This document shows, piece by piece, positions 53,096 through 62,253 of a stretch of 64,000 nt of DNA. This stretch comes from Schaalia radingae. Lineage in GTDB: Bacteria > Actinomycetota > Actinomycetes > Actinomycetales > Actinomycetaceae. Each line of letters begins with the position of its first letter. Positions within the stretch are counted from its first letter, which is position 1. Under the pieces are notes generated by a model. It did not search any database. It had not been told where the DNA came from and was given only the letters and a program-made list of their open reading frames with translations. The stretch is taken from assembly GCF_900106055.1 (NCBI RefSeq), contig NZ_LT629792.1, forward strand, positions 620,001-684,000. The letters are read 5' to 3'. The position numbers and the translations under genes were made by a program.

Positions 53096-53976
53096 CGTTG
53101 CTCCTCTGGTTTGTGATTAACGATGGTGATTTGAATGATTGACACAAGCACGATCAGAGCAAAGAAAACATAAGAAACAGCTGAAGCGTACCCGACGCGG
53201 TATCCGCTGAAGCCGACATCATATATGTACTGAATAATCGAACGTGTCGCACCATCTGGTCCACCAGCGGTCATCAGGAAAATCTGATCGAAGACTTTAA
53301 GCGATGCAAGAATCTGCAATAGGACGATCATGATTGTTGTCGACTTCATAAGGGGCAGTGTCACTGAGATCAAACGTCTCCATGATCCAGCGCCGTCAAC
53401 TTGCGCTGCTTCGTAGATTTGATCGGGTATGTTTTGCAGTGCTGACAGGTATAGGAGGAAATTGAATCCTATGGTCCACCACACGGTCGTAAGGGCAATT
53501 GACCACATTGCCACTTGGTTGTCGCTGAGCCAGCCGATTTGATCAATTCCCAGATGCTGTAAAAGCCCGTTGATAAATCCAAAGTCATTTGCATACATCA
53601 CTCCCCACATCGCGGTAACGACAGATACCGGCAGGAGGTACGGAGCGAAGAATGTGAGTCTCCAGAGCCATTGGCCAGGTAAACCTGTGACAACGAGGTA
53701 AGCGAGGATGAAGGAGAGCATCACCAGAGGGATGGTCGAAATGAGGGTGAAAAAGATAGTATTACCAAGGCTGGACCACATTTCGGCGCTTGTGAGGGTT
53801 TCAATATAATTCTGAAGACCTACGAACTTAACGTTTCGTGAGGCTAGCGATTGGTTCGTGAAGCTCATCCAAATTCCCCAGATAATAGGAGTAATCAGGA
53901 AAAGAGTAAATACGACCATATACGGAAGTGCGAACCAAACTGTTCCGCGGGAAGCTAGTTTTGATTGTGTTTTCAT
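53092..53976 (-). CDS. CUT1 sugar ABC permease, MalF-like (second system)
   Basis: A 294-residue permease. The N-terminal ALPYMVVFTLFLITPIIWGIWMSF and the EAA loop YEAAQVDGAGSWRRLISVTLPL define it as the MalF-type subunit. It begins eight bases after the binding-protein gene and overlaps the MalG-type partner by 4 bp. As in the fucosidase system, no ATPase is encoded nearby, so both importers may depend on a common ATPase. The sugar may be the product or substrate of the GH2 enzyme encoded on the other side of the LacI gene. Confidence 0.92.
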   Translation of the reverse strand: MKTQSKLASRGTVWFALPYMVVFTLFLITPIIWGIWMSFTNQSLASRNVKFVGLQNYIETLTSAEMWSSLGNTIFFTLISTIPLVMLSFILAYLVVTGLPGQWLWRLTFFAPYLLPVSVVTAMWGVMYANDFGFINGLLQHLGIDQIGWLSDNQVAMWSIALTTVWWTIGFNFLLYLSALQNIPDQIYEAAQVDGAGSWRRLISVTLPLMKSTTIMIVLLQILASLKVFDQIFLMTAGGPDGATRSIIQYIYDVGFSGYRVGYASAVSYVFFALIVLVSIIQITIVNHKPEEQR

Positions 53977-53984
53977 GACGATCT

Positions 53985-55316
53985 TTACTCGGTTGGATTA
54001 GGTTGCTGGGCAATTGACGATGCGGTCTCAAGCATTTGCTCGATTACTCGTTTTGGCTCGGTGGTGCCTCGGAATCCTTCAATCAGGTGTTGGCACATGC
54101 GATTTTGGAAGTCAGTTCCTGCCCCGGCATACCAGACAGGTGGATCAAAGATCACGGTCTGTGCTGCATCTGCATATTGATTTTGCAGCTCTAGTTTCTG
54201 ATAGTCCGGCTTTTCCTGAGAAGGCAGATATCCAGGAATGTGGCCGGCTTTGCCCCAGCGGTCGCCCAACTTCAGCATTGCTGCAACGAATTCATAGGTC
54301 TTTTGGCGAAGATCGTCAGTCATGCGGCGATTAGTCGGCAAAACGTAGGTATGCGAGTCGGCGTAGTTGGCAGGTTGACCAAACATAGTGGGAGTCGGTG
54401 AGGCTGCAAGCGCAGGTACGTTTTCAATGAATCCGTTTAACTCCCAAACCCCGGAGAAAATCAGAGCATTCCTGCCTCCGTTAAAAGCAGATAAAGCTCC
54501 GCCATAGTCTTGGTCTTTTGCCATGCACTTGCCGTCCATCCACATGTGAACGGCCTCAACTACTTGGGCCGCTTTGTCAATGTCCAGCTGTGCCCGCTGT
54601 CCGGCAGAAAAATCATATCCACCACCGGTTTGGTTATAAAGTCCCCAGAAAAGACGCCATGCTTGCGCAGTGTCGAGTTGGAAACCGAACGCCACGCCCG
54701 GGCCACCGATAACCTCACCCAGTTTGACGCCGACTTCATAAAAGGCCTCGGCTGAATCGACCTTGAGTCGTCCATCGGAGCCGAGCACACCGGCCTTGTC
54801 TGCGACATCCTGGTCGTAGAAAGTAATAAAAGGATGGGTGTCGAGAGGAATAGCGAACTGCTTGCCTTCGTATGTTCCTGCGCCAAATAGCGCATCAGTA
54901 AAGTACTCCGGACCTACGTCAAATTCTTGAAACAGCTTCATGTCCCACGGCTCAATAAGGCCTCCAGGTGCGAAACCAGGCATGCGCGAAACGTGCATGA
55001 TCGCAGTGCTAGGTGGTGCGCCAGAAGCCGATGCCATCGCCAACTTGGTGTAATAAGGGTTTCCCCAGCTGAGAGTAGTGGGAGCAACGAATAGGCCAGG
55101 ATGTTCTTGGACGATTGACTCGATCATCGCGCGCGTATTCGCGCCATCCGCTCCGCTGAACAAGTCCCACACGCTCACCGTTACTTTCTGCGATGCTGAA
55201 GACGAGCAACCAGAAAGACCGGATGTTAAGCCGAGTGCACTAAGACCCAAACCGAACAAGCCTAAAGCGGAACCCTTTATAAAAGAGCGCCGTGAGATTC
55301 CACTGCTAGAAAGCAT
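53985..55316 (-). CDS. Carbohydrate ABC transporter substrate-binding lipoprotein with Tat-type signal
   Basis: A 443-residue family 1 solute-binding protein. The ATG at 55316 has AGGA six bases upstream. The N-terminus contains SRRSFIKGS, a twin-arginine motif, then a long Gly/Leu helix and lipobox LSGC, so export may use the Tat route followed by lipidation. The mature part shows IPLDTHPFITFYDQDVADKAG and FNGGRNALIFSGVWELNGF, as in other CUT1 binding proteins. It is the first gene of the leftward operon. A perfect palindrome in front of it is a likely LacI site. Confidence 0.9.
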   Translation of the reverse strand: MLSSSGISRRSFIKGSALGLFGLGLSALGLTSGLSGCSSSASQKVTVSVWDLFSGADGANTRAMIESIVQEHPGLFVAPTTLSWGNPYYTKLAMASASGAPPSTAIMHVSRMPGFAPGGLIEPWDMKLFQEFDVGPEYFTDALFGAGTYEGKQFAIPLDTHPFITFYDQDVADKAGVLGSDGRLKVDSAEAFYEVGVKLGEVIGGPGVAFGFQLDTAQAWRLFWGLYNQTGGGYDFSAGQRAQLDIDKAAQVVEAVHMWMDGKCMAKDQDYGGALSAFNGGRNALIFSGVWELNGFIENVPALAASPTPTMFGQPANYADSHTYVLPTNRRMTDDLRQKTYEFVAAMLKLGDRWGKAGHIPGYLPSQEKPDYQKLELQNQYADAAQTVIFDPPVWYAGAGTDFQNRMCQHLIEGFRGTTEPKRVIEQMLETASSIAQQPNPTE

Positions 55317-55404
55317 ATTGTCCTGATCATCCACGGCCAAACATGCCACCTTCCTGATCAACGTTGATTGGCGGAAAAAGCTGCAATGGGATTGCAGATT
55401 GAAT

Positions 55405-55416
55405 TCTCACGTGAGA
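55405..55416. promoter_or_regulatory. Candidate LacI operator between divergent genes
   Basis: TCTCACGTGAGA is a perfect 12-bp palindrome with a central CG, as LacI-family operators have. It lies about 90 bases from the importer start and about 105 bases from the LacI gene start, so it could control both. Confidence 0.65.
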
Positions 55417-55519
55417 GTATGGCACTTGACTGCAGTGAGGTCAAATGAAACAGCACCGAGGAGAGTCTGAATGTCGCTCATTGATGAGCGCCTAGAGAAC
55501 CAGGAGTACCTGCCCTAAA

Positions 55520-56563
55520 GTGAAAAGAGCAACCATCAAAGACGTGGCAGCGCGCGCAGGTGTGTCGTGGAAAACGGTATCGAATGTCATGCACGGAAGA
55601 CCATGCGTCAGCCCTGACACCAAAGATCGAGTAATGGCCGCAGTGAAAGATCTCAACTACATTCCGAATTTTTCCGCGCGCGATATTAGAGGTCATGCCA
55701 CCAGAAGAATAGGGCTTGTAATACCACATTTGACTAACCCATATTTCGCAAGGTTGGCAGAAAAGTTTCATATCATTGCAAATCAAGCAGATTATACTAT
55801 AGAAATTGAATTGAGTGGACAACATGGTGAAATAGAGCGTCGCTATGTGTTAGGCCAATTATCACGATCAATAGATGCCTTGATTATTTCTCCAACTTTA
55901 CCCGATACGACGAAGCGTCTAGTAAAACGAGATGATATGCCGGTTGTTCTTCTAGGCGAAGCAGTTACCGATCGTGGGGCAATGCATCACGTATCGATTG
56001 ACAACGTGGCTAGTGCTGCTGAACTGACAAGGCATCTAATCGGAAAGAACACGCAGAGAGTTGTTTTCTTAGGGGCTCAACATGGTGCGTCGTCCACCGG
56101 ATCTGAACGCCTCATAGGCGTCGCCGCCGAGTTGGACAAAGCGCAGATTTCTCCTGATAGGAGGTTGTTCGTCTCCAGTGCGGAATGGAGTCGCGAAGAG
56201 GGATATCGGTTGACAAAACAATTGATCCAGTCCGAAAAATCCCTGGGGAAAGTTGGAGATGTCGTTATTGGAGGAAATGATCTTCTTGCCCTGGGTGCTA
56301 TGGATGCATTTCGTGAACAACGCATTCGGGTCGGTGAGACAGTGCGTGTAGCCGGGTGGGACAATATTCCAGAGAGTGAAAGCTCGTTGCCCTCACTTAC
56401 TACTATTTCTCCTGATTTGGACTCCCTTGCACGTCTTGCATTGTTTCTGGCAGTTGGTGATGACCGATTTCTGGAGAGGGCAAGTTATAGCTCGGTTACT
56501 ACTGTGGGGCCTGGCATTTCTTTTGTGGTTCAACATGAAATGATCATTAGAGAATCATCGTGA
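55520..56563 (+). CDS. LacI-family transcriptional regulator (second system)
   Basis: A 347-residue regulator. The DNA-binding part is ATIKDVAARAGVSWKTVSNVM with NYIPNFSARDIRGHAT as the hinge; the effector domain starts RIGLVIPHLTNPYFARLAE and ends RVAGWDNIPESESSLPSLTT. The start is a GTG; the ribosome binding site is somewhat distant. It is divergent from the importer operon and precedes the GH2 gene by about 50 bases in the same direction, so it may be cotranscribed with it. It probably represses both until a sugar ligand binds. AT-rich like the surrounding island. Confidence 0.92.
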   Translation: MKRATIKDVAARAGVSWKTVSNVMHGRPCVSPDTKDRVMAAVKDLNYIPNFSARDIRGHATRRIGLVIPHLTNPYFARLAEKFHIIANQADYTIEIELSGQHGEIERRYVLGQLSRSIDALIISPTLPDTTKRLVKRDDMPVVLLGEAVTDRGAMHHVSIDNVASAAELTRHLIGKNTQRVVFLGAQHGASSTGSERLIGVAAELDKAQISPDRRLFVSSAEWSREEGYRLTKQLIQSEKSLGKVGDVVIGGNDLLALGAMDAFREQRIRVGETVRVAGWDNIPESESSLPSLTTISPDLDSLARLALFLAVGDDRFLERASYSSVTTVGPGISFVVQHEMIIRESS

Positions 56564-56615
56564 GATAGCTAAAGAATTTCACAATTTGCCGATTGAAATA
56601 TGAGAGGAATTTGAA

Positions 56616-58556
56616 ATGGTGAATAAGCAGGCTGAGAAAAAAACATCTCTGGATGACGTGCGTGAAAGAGCAAGAAAATTGGCCGCACTCCTAGATGGGC
56701 CCGCAGATAAGGAGAGTGGGTCATGTAAGCCTGAACACCCTAGACCTCAGTTTGCTCGGAAGAATTGGGTCAATCTCAATGGTCAATGGGAATTTGAGGT
56801 TGACCCTGGAGACTCTGGCCGTGAGCGGGGTTTGCTGGATCGGCAGTTAGCTGATTCTATCGAAGTCCCATTTGCGCCTGAGTCGAAAATGTCGGGAATT
56901 GAAAACACTGATTTCTTGAACGCGGTCTGGTATAGAAAAACGCTGACAGTTCCATCCGAATGGAAAGACGATGATATCCGACCGGTTTTGCATTTCGGAG
57001 CGGTCGATCACGATACGACGGTTTGGGTTAACGGAGTCGAGGTGGCACGGCATCGGGGCGGCTTTACACCATTCGACGCAGACTTGGATGGTGTGGTTGG
57101 TGCCGGTGAAGAGGCGACTGTTGTTGTTCGAGCTCGCGACTTACGCGGCATGCCTCAGGCTCGCGGAAAGCAGGCTACGTGGTATGACTCGACACACTGC
57201 CAATACACGCGTACGACAGGAATTTGGCAGACTGTTTGGCTGGAAGGCGTCCCGCGGGAGCATATTAAGTCAGTTAAGGTGTTTCCGAATATGGGAACGC
57301 AGAGCTTTGAAGTGACAGCTTCGGTTTCGAGGAGCGTATGTGATGGTCAACTGAAGGTCGTTGTGAGTGAGCCTGAGGGAGACTTTGTCGCGTCGGCCCA
57401 CGTAGCAGTTGGGAAGGATCTATCTCCAAAAGTCGTAGTGGAGATTCCTGCTGAAAAAGTTCGTATATGGGGACCGGGAGATCCAGAACTATACCGACTG
57501 ACGATACTGCTGGCAAACGAGGACGGATCGATCAGGGATGAAATTTCGTCGTATTGCGGTCTTCGTTCTATCTCAATTAAGGGCAACGAGTTCCGGATAA
57601 ATGGGAAGAAGATTTTCCAGAGACTGGTCCTGGACCAGGGATATTGGCCAGATTCCTTGATGACTGCACCGAGTGATGATGCAATTGTCGAAGATATTCA
57701 ACTGGCTCTTTCTGCCGGGTTTAACGGTGCGCGGCTTCATCAAAAGGTTTTCGAAGAGCGCATGATGTTTTGGGCCGATATGTACGGCTATCTTCTCTGG
57801 GGAGAATTCGGAGACTGGGGAGTTTCTGGTCGAGGACCTCTTGGATACAATCAGGAGCCTACTGCGTCGTTCGTTACGCAATGGATTGAAACACTTAACC
57901 GGGATATTTCACACCCAAGTATCATCGGATGGTGCCCATTAAATGAGACGCACCAAGTGCTGCATGATCACATCACAGTGCTGGATGATGTCACGCAGGG
58001 AATGTACTGGGCCACAAAGCTGGCAGATCCGACTCGCCCCGTGCTTGATGCATCCGGGTATTCGCATAGAGTCCGCAGCGCAGATATCTATGATTCGCAT
58101 TCTTATGAGCAAGATCCTGCAGCGTTTAAACGTGAACAAGCAGGTTTGAAAGACGGAAAACCGTATGTCAATCGAGTGGTCTTGGAAGACAACACGATGC
58201 CCTTTGCAGATGGGCGTTTTTCGATTGATTACGACGGCCAGCCCTTCTTCGTGTCGGAATTTGGCGGCATCTGGTGGAATGAGGAAGAGGCAAGAAATCG
58301 ACGAGGAAACAACGATCAAGCTGAATCGTGGGGCTACGGAGATAGGGTGAACAGTCTGGAGGAGTTTTACGAACGATTCGAGGGATTAGTACAAGTTCTC
58401 AGCTGCGACAGCAACATGTTTGGGTACTGCTACACCCAGCTGACAGATGTTTTCCAAGAGAAAAACGGAATCGTCAATTTCGATCGCACGCCCAAATTCG
58501 ATCATGAAAAGCTGCGTGCCATTCAAGAAAGAACGGCAGCATATGAAAAAGAGTGA
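56616..58556 (+). CDS. Glycoside hydrolase family 2 enzyme
   Basis: A 646-residue GH2 enzyme. The N-terminal sugar-binding domain (WVNLNGQWEFEVDPGDSG) and jelly-roll segment VLHFGAVDHDTTVWVNGVEVARHRGGFTPF precede an Ig-like domain and a TIM barrel. The acid/base is probably E444 in IGWCPLNETHQ, the nucleophile E548 in FFVSEFGGIWW. RLHQKVFEERMMFWADMYGYLLWGE is the usual barrel signature. No signal peptide, so it acts in the cytoplasm. GH2 holds beta-galactosidases, glucuronidases and mannosidases; the sequence does not clearly select one. AGAGGA precedes the ATG. The enzyme would process the sugar imported by the divergent ABC system. Confidence 0.9.
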   Translation: MVNKQAEKKTSLDDVRERARKLAALLDGPADKESGSCKPEHPRPQFARKNWVNLNGQWEFEVDPGDSGRERGLLDRQLADSIEVPFAPESKMSGIENTDFLNAVWYRKTLTVPSEWKDDDIRPVLHFGAVDHDTTVWVNGVEVARHRGGFTPFDADLDGVVGAGEEATVVVRARDLRGMPQARGKQATWYDSTHCQYTRTTGIWQTVWLEGVPREHIKSVKVFPNMGTQSFEVTASVSRSVCDGQLKVVVSEPEGDFVASAHVAVGKDLSPKVVVEIPAEKVRIWGPGDPELYRLTILLANEDGSIRDEISSYCGLRSISIKGNEFRINGKKIFQRLVLDQGYWPDSLMTAPSDDAIVEDIQLALSAGFNGARLHQKVFEERMMFWADMYGYLLWGEFGDWGVSGRGPLGYNQEPTASFVTQWIETLNRDISHPSIIGWCPLNETHQVLHDHITVLDDVTQGMYWATKLADPTRPVLDASGYSHRVRSADIYDSHSYEQDPAAFKREQAGLKDGKPYVNRVVLEDNTMPFADGRFSIDYDGQPFFVSEFGGIWWNEEEARNRRGNNDQAESWGYGDRVNSLEEFYERFEGLVQVLSCDSNMFGYCYTQLTDVFQEKNGIVNFDRTPKFDHEKLRAIQERTAAYEKE

Positions 58557-58894
58557 GGCCACCGGAACCTTTGAGGTTATAGGACATTTTCTGTTGCTTT
58601 TGAGTTCCATGCGTTGTGGTGGGCGTATCGGGGGACGATCAGTGCCCTGTACTGGAGTGTCCTAGATTTCGCTCTGCTCCTTATGGGGATGCCTGGATGG
58701 TGGCACGGCGCTGAGTACATTTTCATGATTGGACGGTGTCCATCTTCGGATTGGTCAGATGACACGCGACCAAGGAGTTTTCCCGGATTGGTCCTCAGCC
58801 GGGAAGGTAACATGAACGTGACAGTTCGCAACCCAAAGCCACTACTGAGCCTGCCCGCATGTCCACTGCGCATGGCCAACAAGGGGAGCCCGAC
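58557..58894. other. Intergenic stretch between the GH2 gene and the molybdenum cofactor genes
   Basis: About 340 bases with no supported gene; an open frame from 58614 has poor protein character. A hairpin TCCCGG/CCGGGA with a 12-base loop lies at 58781-58804, about 90 bases before mobA. AT-rich sequence ends here, so this is the right border of the second island. Confidence 0.45.
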
Positions 58895-59527
58895 ATGAGC
58901 ATGCATCATCTTGCAGGCGTTCTCGTGCTGGCAGGCGGAACCGCAGCCCGCATGGGTGGAGTGTCCAAACCGGACGTGATGGTCGCGGGAAAGAGGCTTC
59001 TCGATCATGCGCTTGCCGAAATCAGCCGCACCGCCCCTCGCGCACGCATCGTCGTCGTGGCGCCCCCCGAAGTGTCAGTGCCGCCCAGCGTCATTCGCAT
59101 ACTCGAGGATCCGCCTTTTGGCGGGCCGCTGGCCGGTTATGCTGCGGGATTCCATGCGCTCACGATTGACGAGGGCGCCCTCGTGGCATTCATGACGTGT
59201 GATGCACCACTGTCGGCGCGATTATTCCCGGCGCTGCTAGAAGCGTTCGAAGCAGAATCATGCGACGGTGCAGTACCGGTTCAGCACACGCCAGAAGGCG
59301 ACATTCTGCAACTCACCCAGGGAATCTATCGATCCGAATTCCTGCAAGATGTCATGCGCGATCACGTGCGCAACAAGTCCTTGCGGCGAGCGTTTTCAGA
59401 TGCGCATCTTGTCGGCGTACCGGATCAGTCGCAATGCGGGTTTGACGTGGACACGTGGGAAGAAGTCGCAACGCTCGAAGAATACCTGCTTTCCGATGAC
59501 GGGCGGGAGGCGCGGTCTGATCTTTGA
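58895..59527 (+). CDS. mobA: Molybdenum cofactor guanylyltransferase
   Basis: A 210-residue nucleotidyltransferase that would attach GMP to molybdopterin to form the guanine dinucleotide cofactor. The N-terminal loop is GVLVLAGGTAARMGGVSKPDVMVAGKRLLDH, followed by EDPPFGGPLAGYAAG and the metal aspartate in AFMTCDAPLSARLFPALL. The ATG at 58895 is preceded by AAGGGGAG. MobA and MocA (CTP-using) are related; the proximity of general moa/moe genes does not separate them. First gene of the rightward cofactor cluster, followed 95 bases later by moaA. Confidence 0.88.
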   Translation: MSMHHLAGVLVLAGGTAARMGGVSKPDVMVAGKRLLDHALAEISRTAPRARIVVVAPPEVSVPPSVIRILEDPPFGGPLAGYAAGFHALTIDEGALVAFMTCDAPLSARLFPALLEAFEAESCDGAVPVQHTPEGDILQLTQGIYRSEFLQDVMRDHVRNKSLRRAFSDAHLVGVPDQSQCGFDVDTWEEVATLEEYLLSDDGREARSDL

Positions 59528-59622
59528 TGCCGAGCAGACTGCCTTAGTTGTGCGCAAAGAGTTCGCTGATCTGCGCTGCTAAACTAGGCTCCTTACACTA
59601 GGTGCATTGCGGAGGAGGTTTC

Positions 59623-60705
59623 TTGAGCATCGCATTGAATATGCCACTGATGCAGGCACGTCTTGATCCGGCAAAGCGCCCGGATGTTCCCGTGTTACTC
59701 GATCAGTTTGGGCGAGTCGCCAAAGATCTACGCATCTCGGTAACTGACAGGTGTAATTTGCGATGCCAGTACTGCATGCCTGCAGAAGGTGTGGAGTTTT
59801 CTTCCCCTGACCGAATCCTCACAGATGATGAAATCAAACGGATGATCCATATTGGCGTTCAGCAGTGCGGAATAGAAAAAATACGCTTCACCGGCGGCGA
59901 GCCGTTGATGCGCCGCAGCCTGGAAGAACTTGTGTCATACGCGGCGAGTTTGTGTACCTGGAAAGGGACGCGGCCAGATCTATCCATGACGACCAATGGT
60001 CTGGGCCTAACGCACCGAGCTGAAGCTCTGGCGCGCGCCGGCCTTCAGCGAGTCAACATTTCAATGGATTCGGCGACTCGCCAGGGCTATCGCATGATGA
60101 CCCGACGGGACCGATTCGATGATGCGGTTCAGGGAGCTGCTGCGGCTGCCCAGGCCGGCCTTCGTCCAGTCAAGTTGAACGCGCTGCTGATGCCGGGTGT
60201 GAACGAGGATCAGGCGCCAGAGCTGCTTCGGCACGCGCTGCGTAACGGATACGAACTGCGTTTTATCGAATTCATGCCACTTGGACCGCGTGGATCGTGG
60301 AAGTGCGAAGATATGATCACTCGCGACGACATTCTGGACACATTGCGCCCACACTTTGATTTGGCTCATCGGCCCGATCGGGAACGAGGAGCCTCCCCGG
60401 CAGAAGAGTGGGATGTGATGTCAGGTGCCGATCACCCAGGCGGCAGATTCGGCATCATTGCGTCAGTGACACGACCTTTCTGTGGCGAATGTGACCGCAC
60501 ACGCCTGACCGCAGATGGGAATATCCGAACCTGTCTTTTTGCCCGCTCAGAAACTGATGTGCGCACGATGATGCGCACAGGCGCCACCGACGAGGACATC
60601 GCGCAGACGTGGCGACTTGCCATGTGGGGTAAACAACCGGGTCACGGGATCAATGACCCAGACTTCTTGAAACCGCGCCGCCCCATGAGCGCGATCGGAG
60701 GATAA
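59623..60705 (+). CDS. moaA: GTP 3',8-cyclase
   Basis: A 360-residue radical SAM enzyme that makes the first step of molybdopterin synthesis from GTP. The radical SAM motif is CNLRCQYC, the second iron-sulfur cluster lies in CGECDRTRLTADGNIRTC, and the protein ends in the conserved Gly-Gly (SAIGG) needed for activity. I use TTG at 59623, which has GGAGGAGG five bases upstream; ATG 59641 or 59650 are alternatives. Its stop and the moaD start adjoin (TAAATG). MoaC, which completes cyclic pyranopterin synthesis, is not found in the window and may lie to the right. Confidence 0.95.
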   Translation: MSIALNMPLMQARLDPAKRPDVPVLLDQFGRVAKDLRISVTDRCNLRCQYCMPAEGVEFSSPDRILTDDEIKRMIHIGVQQCGIEKIRFTGGEPLMRRSLEELVSYAASLCTWKGTRPDLSMTTNGLGLTHRAEALARAGLQRVNISMDSATRQGYRMMTRRDRFDDAVQGAAAAAQAGLRPVKLNALLMPGVNEDQAPELLRHALRNGYELRFIEFMPLGPRGSWKCEDMITRDDILDTLRPHFDLAHRPDRERGASPAEEWDVMSGADHPGGRFGIIASVTRPFCGECDRTRLTADGNIRTCLFARSETDVRTMMRTGATDEDIAQTWRLAMWGKQPGHGINDPDFLKPRRPMSAIGG

Positions 60706-60963
60706 ATGACTCGAGCTCACGTCACGTATTTCGCTGGTGCAGCAGAAGCAGCTGGCACGCGCACCGAAACCGTTGACGTGCCGCAGTCAATAGACGCGGC
60801 CGAATTGCGGGCCTGCTTAGCCGTAGGAAAGTCAGTGCATTTTGCAGACCTCGTCGGGGTGTGTGCTCTGATTATCGACGGTCAGACCATCAGCGAGGCG
60901 GAGCGTTGTCAGCTCGGAGACAACATTCAGATCGAAGTGCTGCCACCATTTGCCGGCGGATAA
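60706..60963 (+). CDS. moaD: Molybdopterin synthase small subunit (sulfur carrier)
   Basis: An 85-residue ubiquitin-like sulfur carrier ending in the required Gly-Gly (LPPFAGG), which is activated by the MoeB-type enzyme and turned into a thiocarboxylate, then used with MoaE to put sulfur on the pterin. The beta-grasp pattern begins HVTYFAGAAEAAGTRTETVD. It directly follows moaA, with GGAGGA as ribosome binding site inside the end of moaA. Length and motifs are normal. Confidence 0.93.
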   Translation: MTRAHVTYFAGAAEAAGTRTETVDVPQSIDAAELRACLAVGKSVHFADLVGVCALIIDGQTISEAERCQLGDNIQIEVLPPFAGG

Positions 60964-60972
60964 TTCTGACTC

Positions 60973-61056
60973 CGCGCCACGGGCGCAGCTGTTGGCACAC
61001 GCACGCCGTCAGGATTCCGGTAGCTCAAGACTTCGCGCCACGTGCGCAGCTGTTGG
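60973..61056 (+). repeat. Direct repeat of 23 bp after moaD
   Basis: CGCGCCAC, then G or T, then GCGCAGCTGTTGG occurs at 60973 and at 61034, with one mismatch and a 61-base period. A weaker third copy begins near 61077. It lies between convergent moaD and the mogA-moaE gene. Confidence 0.6.
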
Positions 61057-61112
61057 ATAGAGCGAGGACGGGACCTGTGCGTCACGCGCGCAGCCTTCGC
61101 ACCCTACGTTCC

Positions 61113-62105
61113 CTACGCGCTGCCTGTCCACTCGTGTGAGCCGTCGACAAACTCCTGCTTTTTCCACACCGGCAACTCGGCTTTGACCTGTTCAACCGCA
61201 CTTTCCAGCAGGGCGAACGCCTCGCGCCGGTGCGCCGCCGACGCCGCAGCCGCAAACGCCACGTCACCCACCTCAAGGTGACCGTAGCGATGCTGAACCG
61301 CCAGCTTGATCGCACCTGACCCGTGCGCACATCTTCGGGCAATCCGTTCAATCACTATGCCGGCATCGGGATGCGCTTCATAGTCAATCGACACCACGCC
61401 CTTGCCGTCATCATGGTTGCGCACCCGGCCATCAAAAAGAACCACGGCACCTGCTTGAGAATCGCGCACCGCTTCCTGCAACGCGGTCACATCGATAGGC
61501 TGATCCGTGACTTCTGCGATCACAACGCGCGCATCTGAACCGTCGCTGACCCCGCGGCTCTGGATCGCATGGGTGGCACGCTGATGAGCCGACTGGCCGA
61601 TCTGCTCGGCGGGCGCCGTGTGGTCAGCGTCAGCAAGTTGCTCGGTGATGTGCGAGATCAGCGGGCCGACTACGGCCACAGCATCGCGCACTCCGCCCGT
61701 TGACCCAGGAGCGTTGACAACGAAAGCGCGCCGCCCCTCACACTCGATGACGCCTGACACCCCGCGTGACAACGCGGCAGCTGGAACCTCCGGATTGGAA
61801 CGCAAAGCCGCCTCGACGCCCTCGGCCCGCTTCGACAACAGTGGCATGGTCGCCTCGGGAGTGACGTCACGCGTGGAAAAGCCTGTGCCGCCCGTGGTGA
61901 ACACGACGTTGGCTCCGCCGGCAACAGCATCCCTGATCGCGGCGGTAATTGCGTCAGCGTCGTCAGGGACGATGACCACACCGCTGACTTGCGCATATTC
62001 GCTCAGCAATTTCTGTGCGAGCGGCCCGGAACGGTCGGTTCGAACTCCGGCCGCAGACCTGTCAGATATCGTGACCACCGCAACATGAGGCATGAAGGCA
62101 ATCAT
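61113..62105 (-). CDS. MogA-MoaE fusion protein
   Basis: A two-domain protein of about 330 residues. Residues about 5-155 match MogA/MoaB-type molybdopterin adenylyltransferase (VAVVTISDRSAAGVRTD, VVFTTGGTGFSTRDVTPEAT, VNAPGSTGGVRDAV). After a linker, residues about 190-330 match MoaE, the large subunit of molybdopterin synthase (AVVLFDGRVRNHDDGKGV, with the catalytic lysines in LPVWKKQEFVDGSHEW). Two steps of the same pathway, sulfuration and adenylylation, are so joined. ATG 62105 has GAGG nine bases upstream; ATG 62093 is also possible. It is on the opposite strand to its neighbours. Confidence 0.9.
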   Translation of the reverse strand: MIAFMPHVAVVTISDRSAAGVRTDRSGPLAQKLLSEYAQVSGVVIVPDDADAITAAIRDAVAGGANVVFTTGGTGFSTRDVTPEATMPLLSKRAEGVEAALRSNPEVPAAALSRGVSGVIECEGRRAFVVNAPGSTGGVRDAVAVVGPLISHITEQLADADHTAPAEQIGQSAHQRATHAIQSRGVSDGSDARVVIAEVTDQPIDVTALQEAVRDSQAGAVVLFDGRVRNHDDGKGVVSIDYEAHPDAGIVIERIARRCAHGSGAIKLAVQHRYGHLEVGDVAFAAAASAAHRREAFALLESAVEQVKAELPVWKKQEFVDGSHEWTGSA

Positions 62106-62253
62106 ACTCACGCGCCTCGAAGAGGCCAACAACCCGTCCGTCGGGCACCGCCGCTCCGCGTTTTCTTACGCGCATGTCCGAGGGCGACTGGTCTGACACG
62201 GTAAGCGTTGCAGCGCCAGCTCATCAGCAATTCGACTCGCGTACAGTAGGTGG

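Noticed and set aside
58614..58898. A 94-codon frame upstream of mobA
   Set aside because: It lacks a ribosome binding site, has a Trp/Cys/Arg-rich composition unlike a real protein and overlaps the mobA start.
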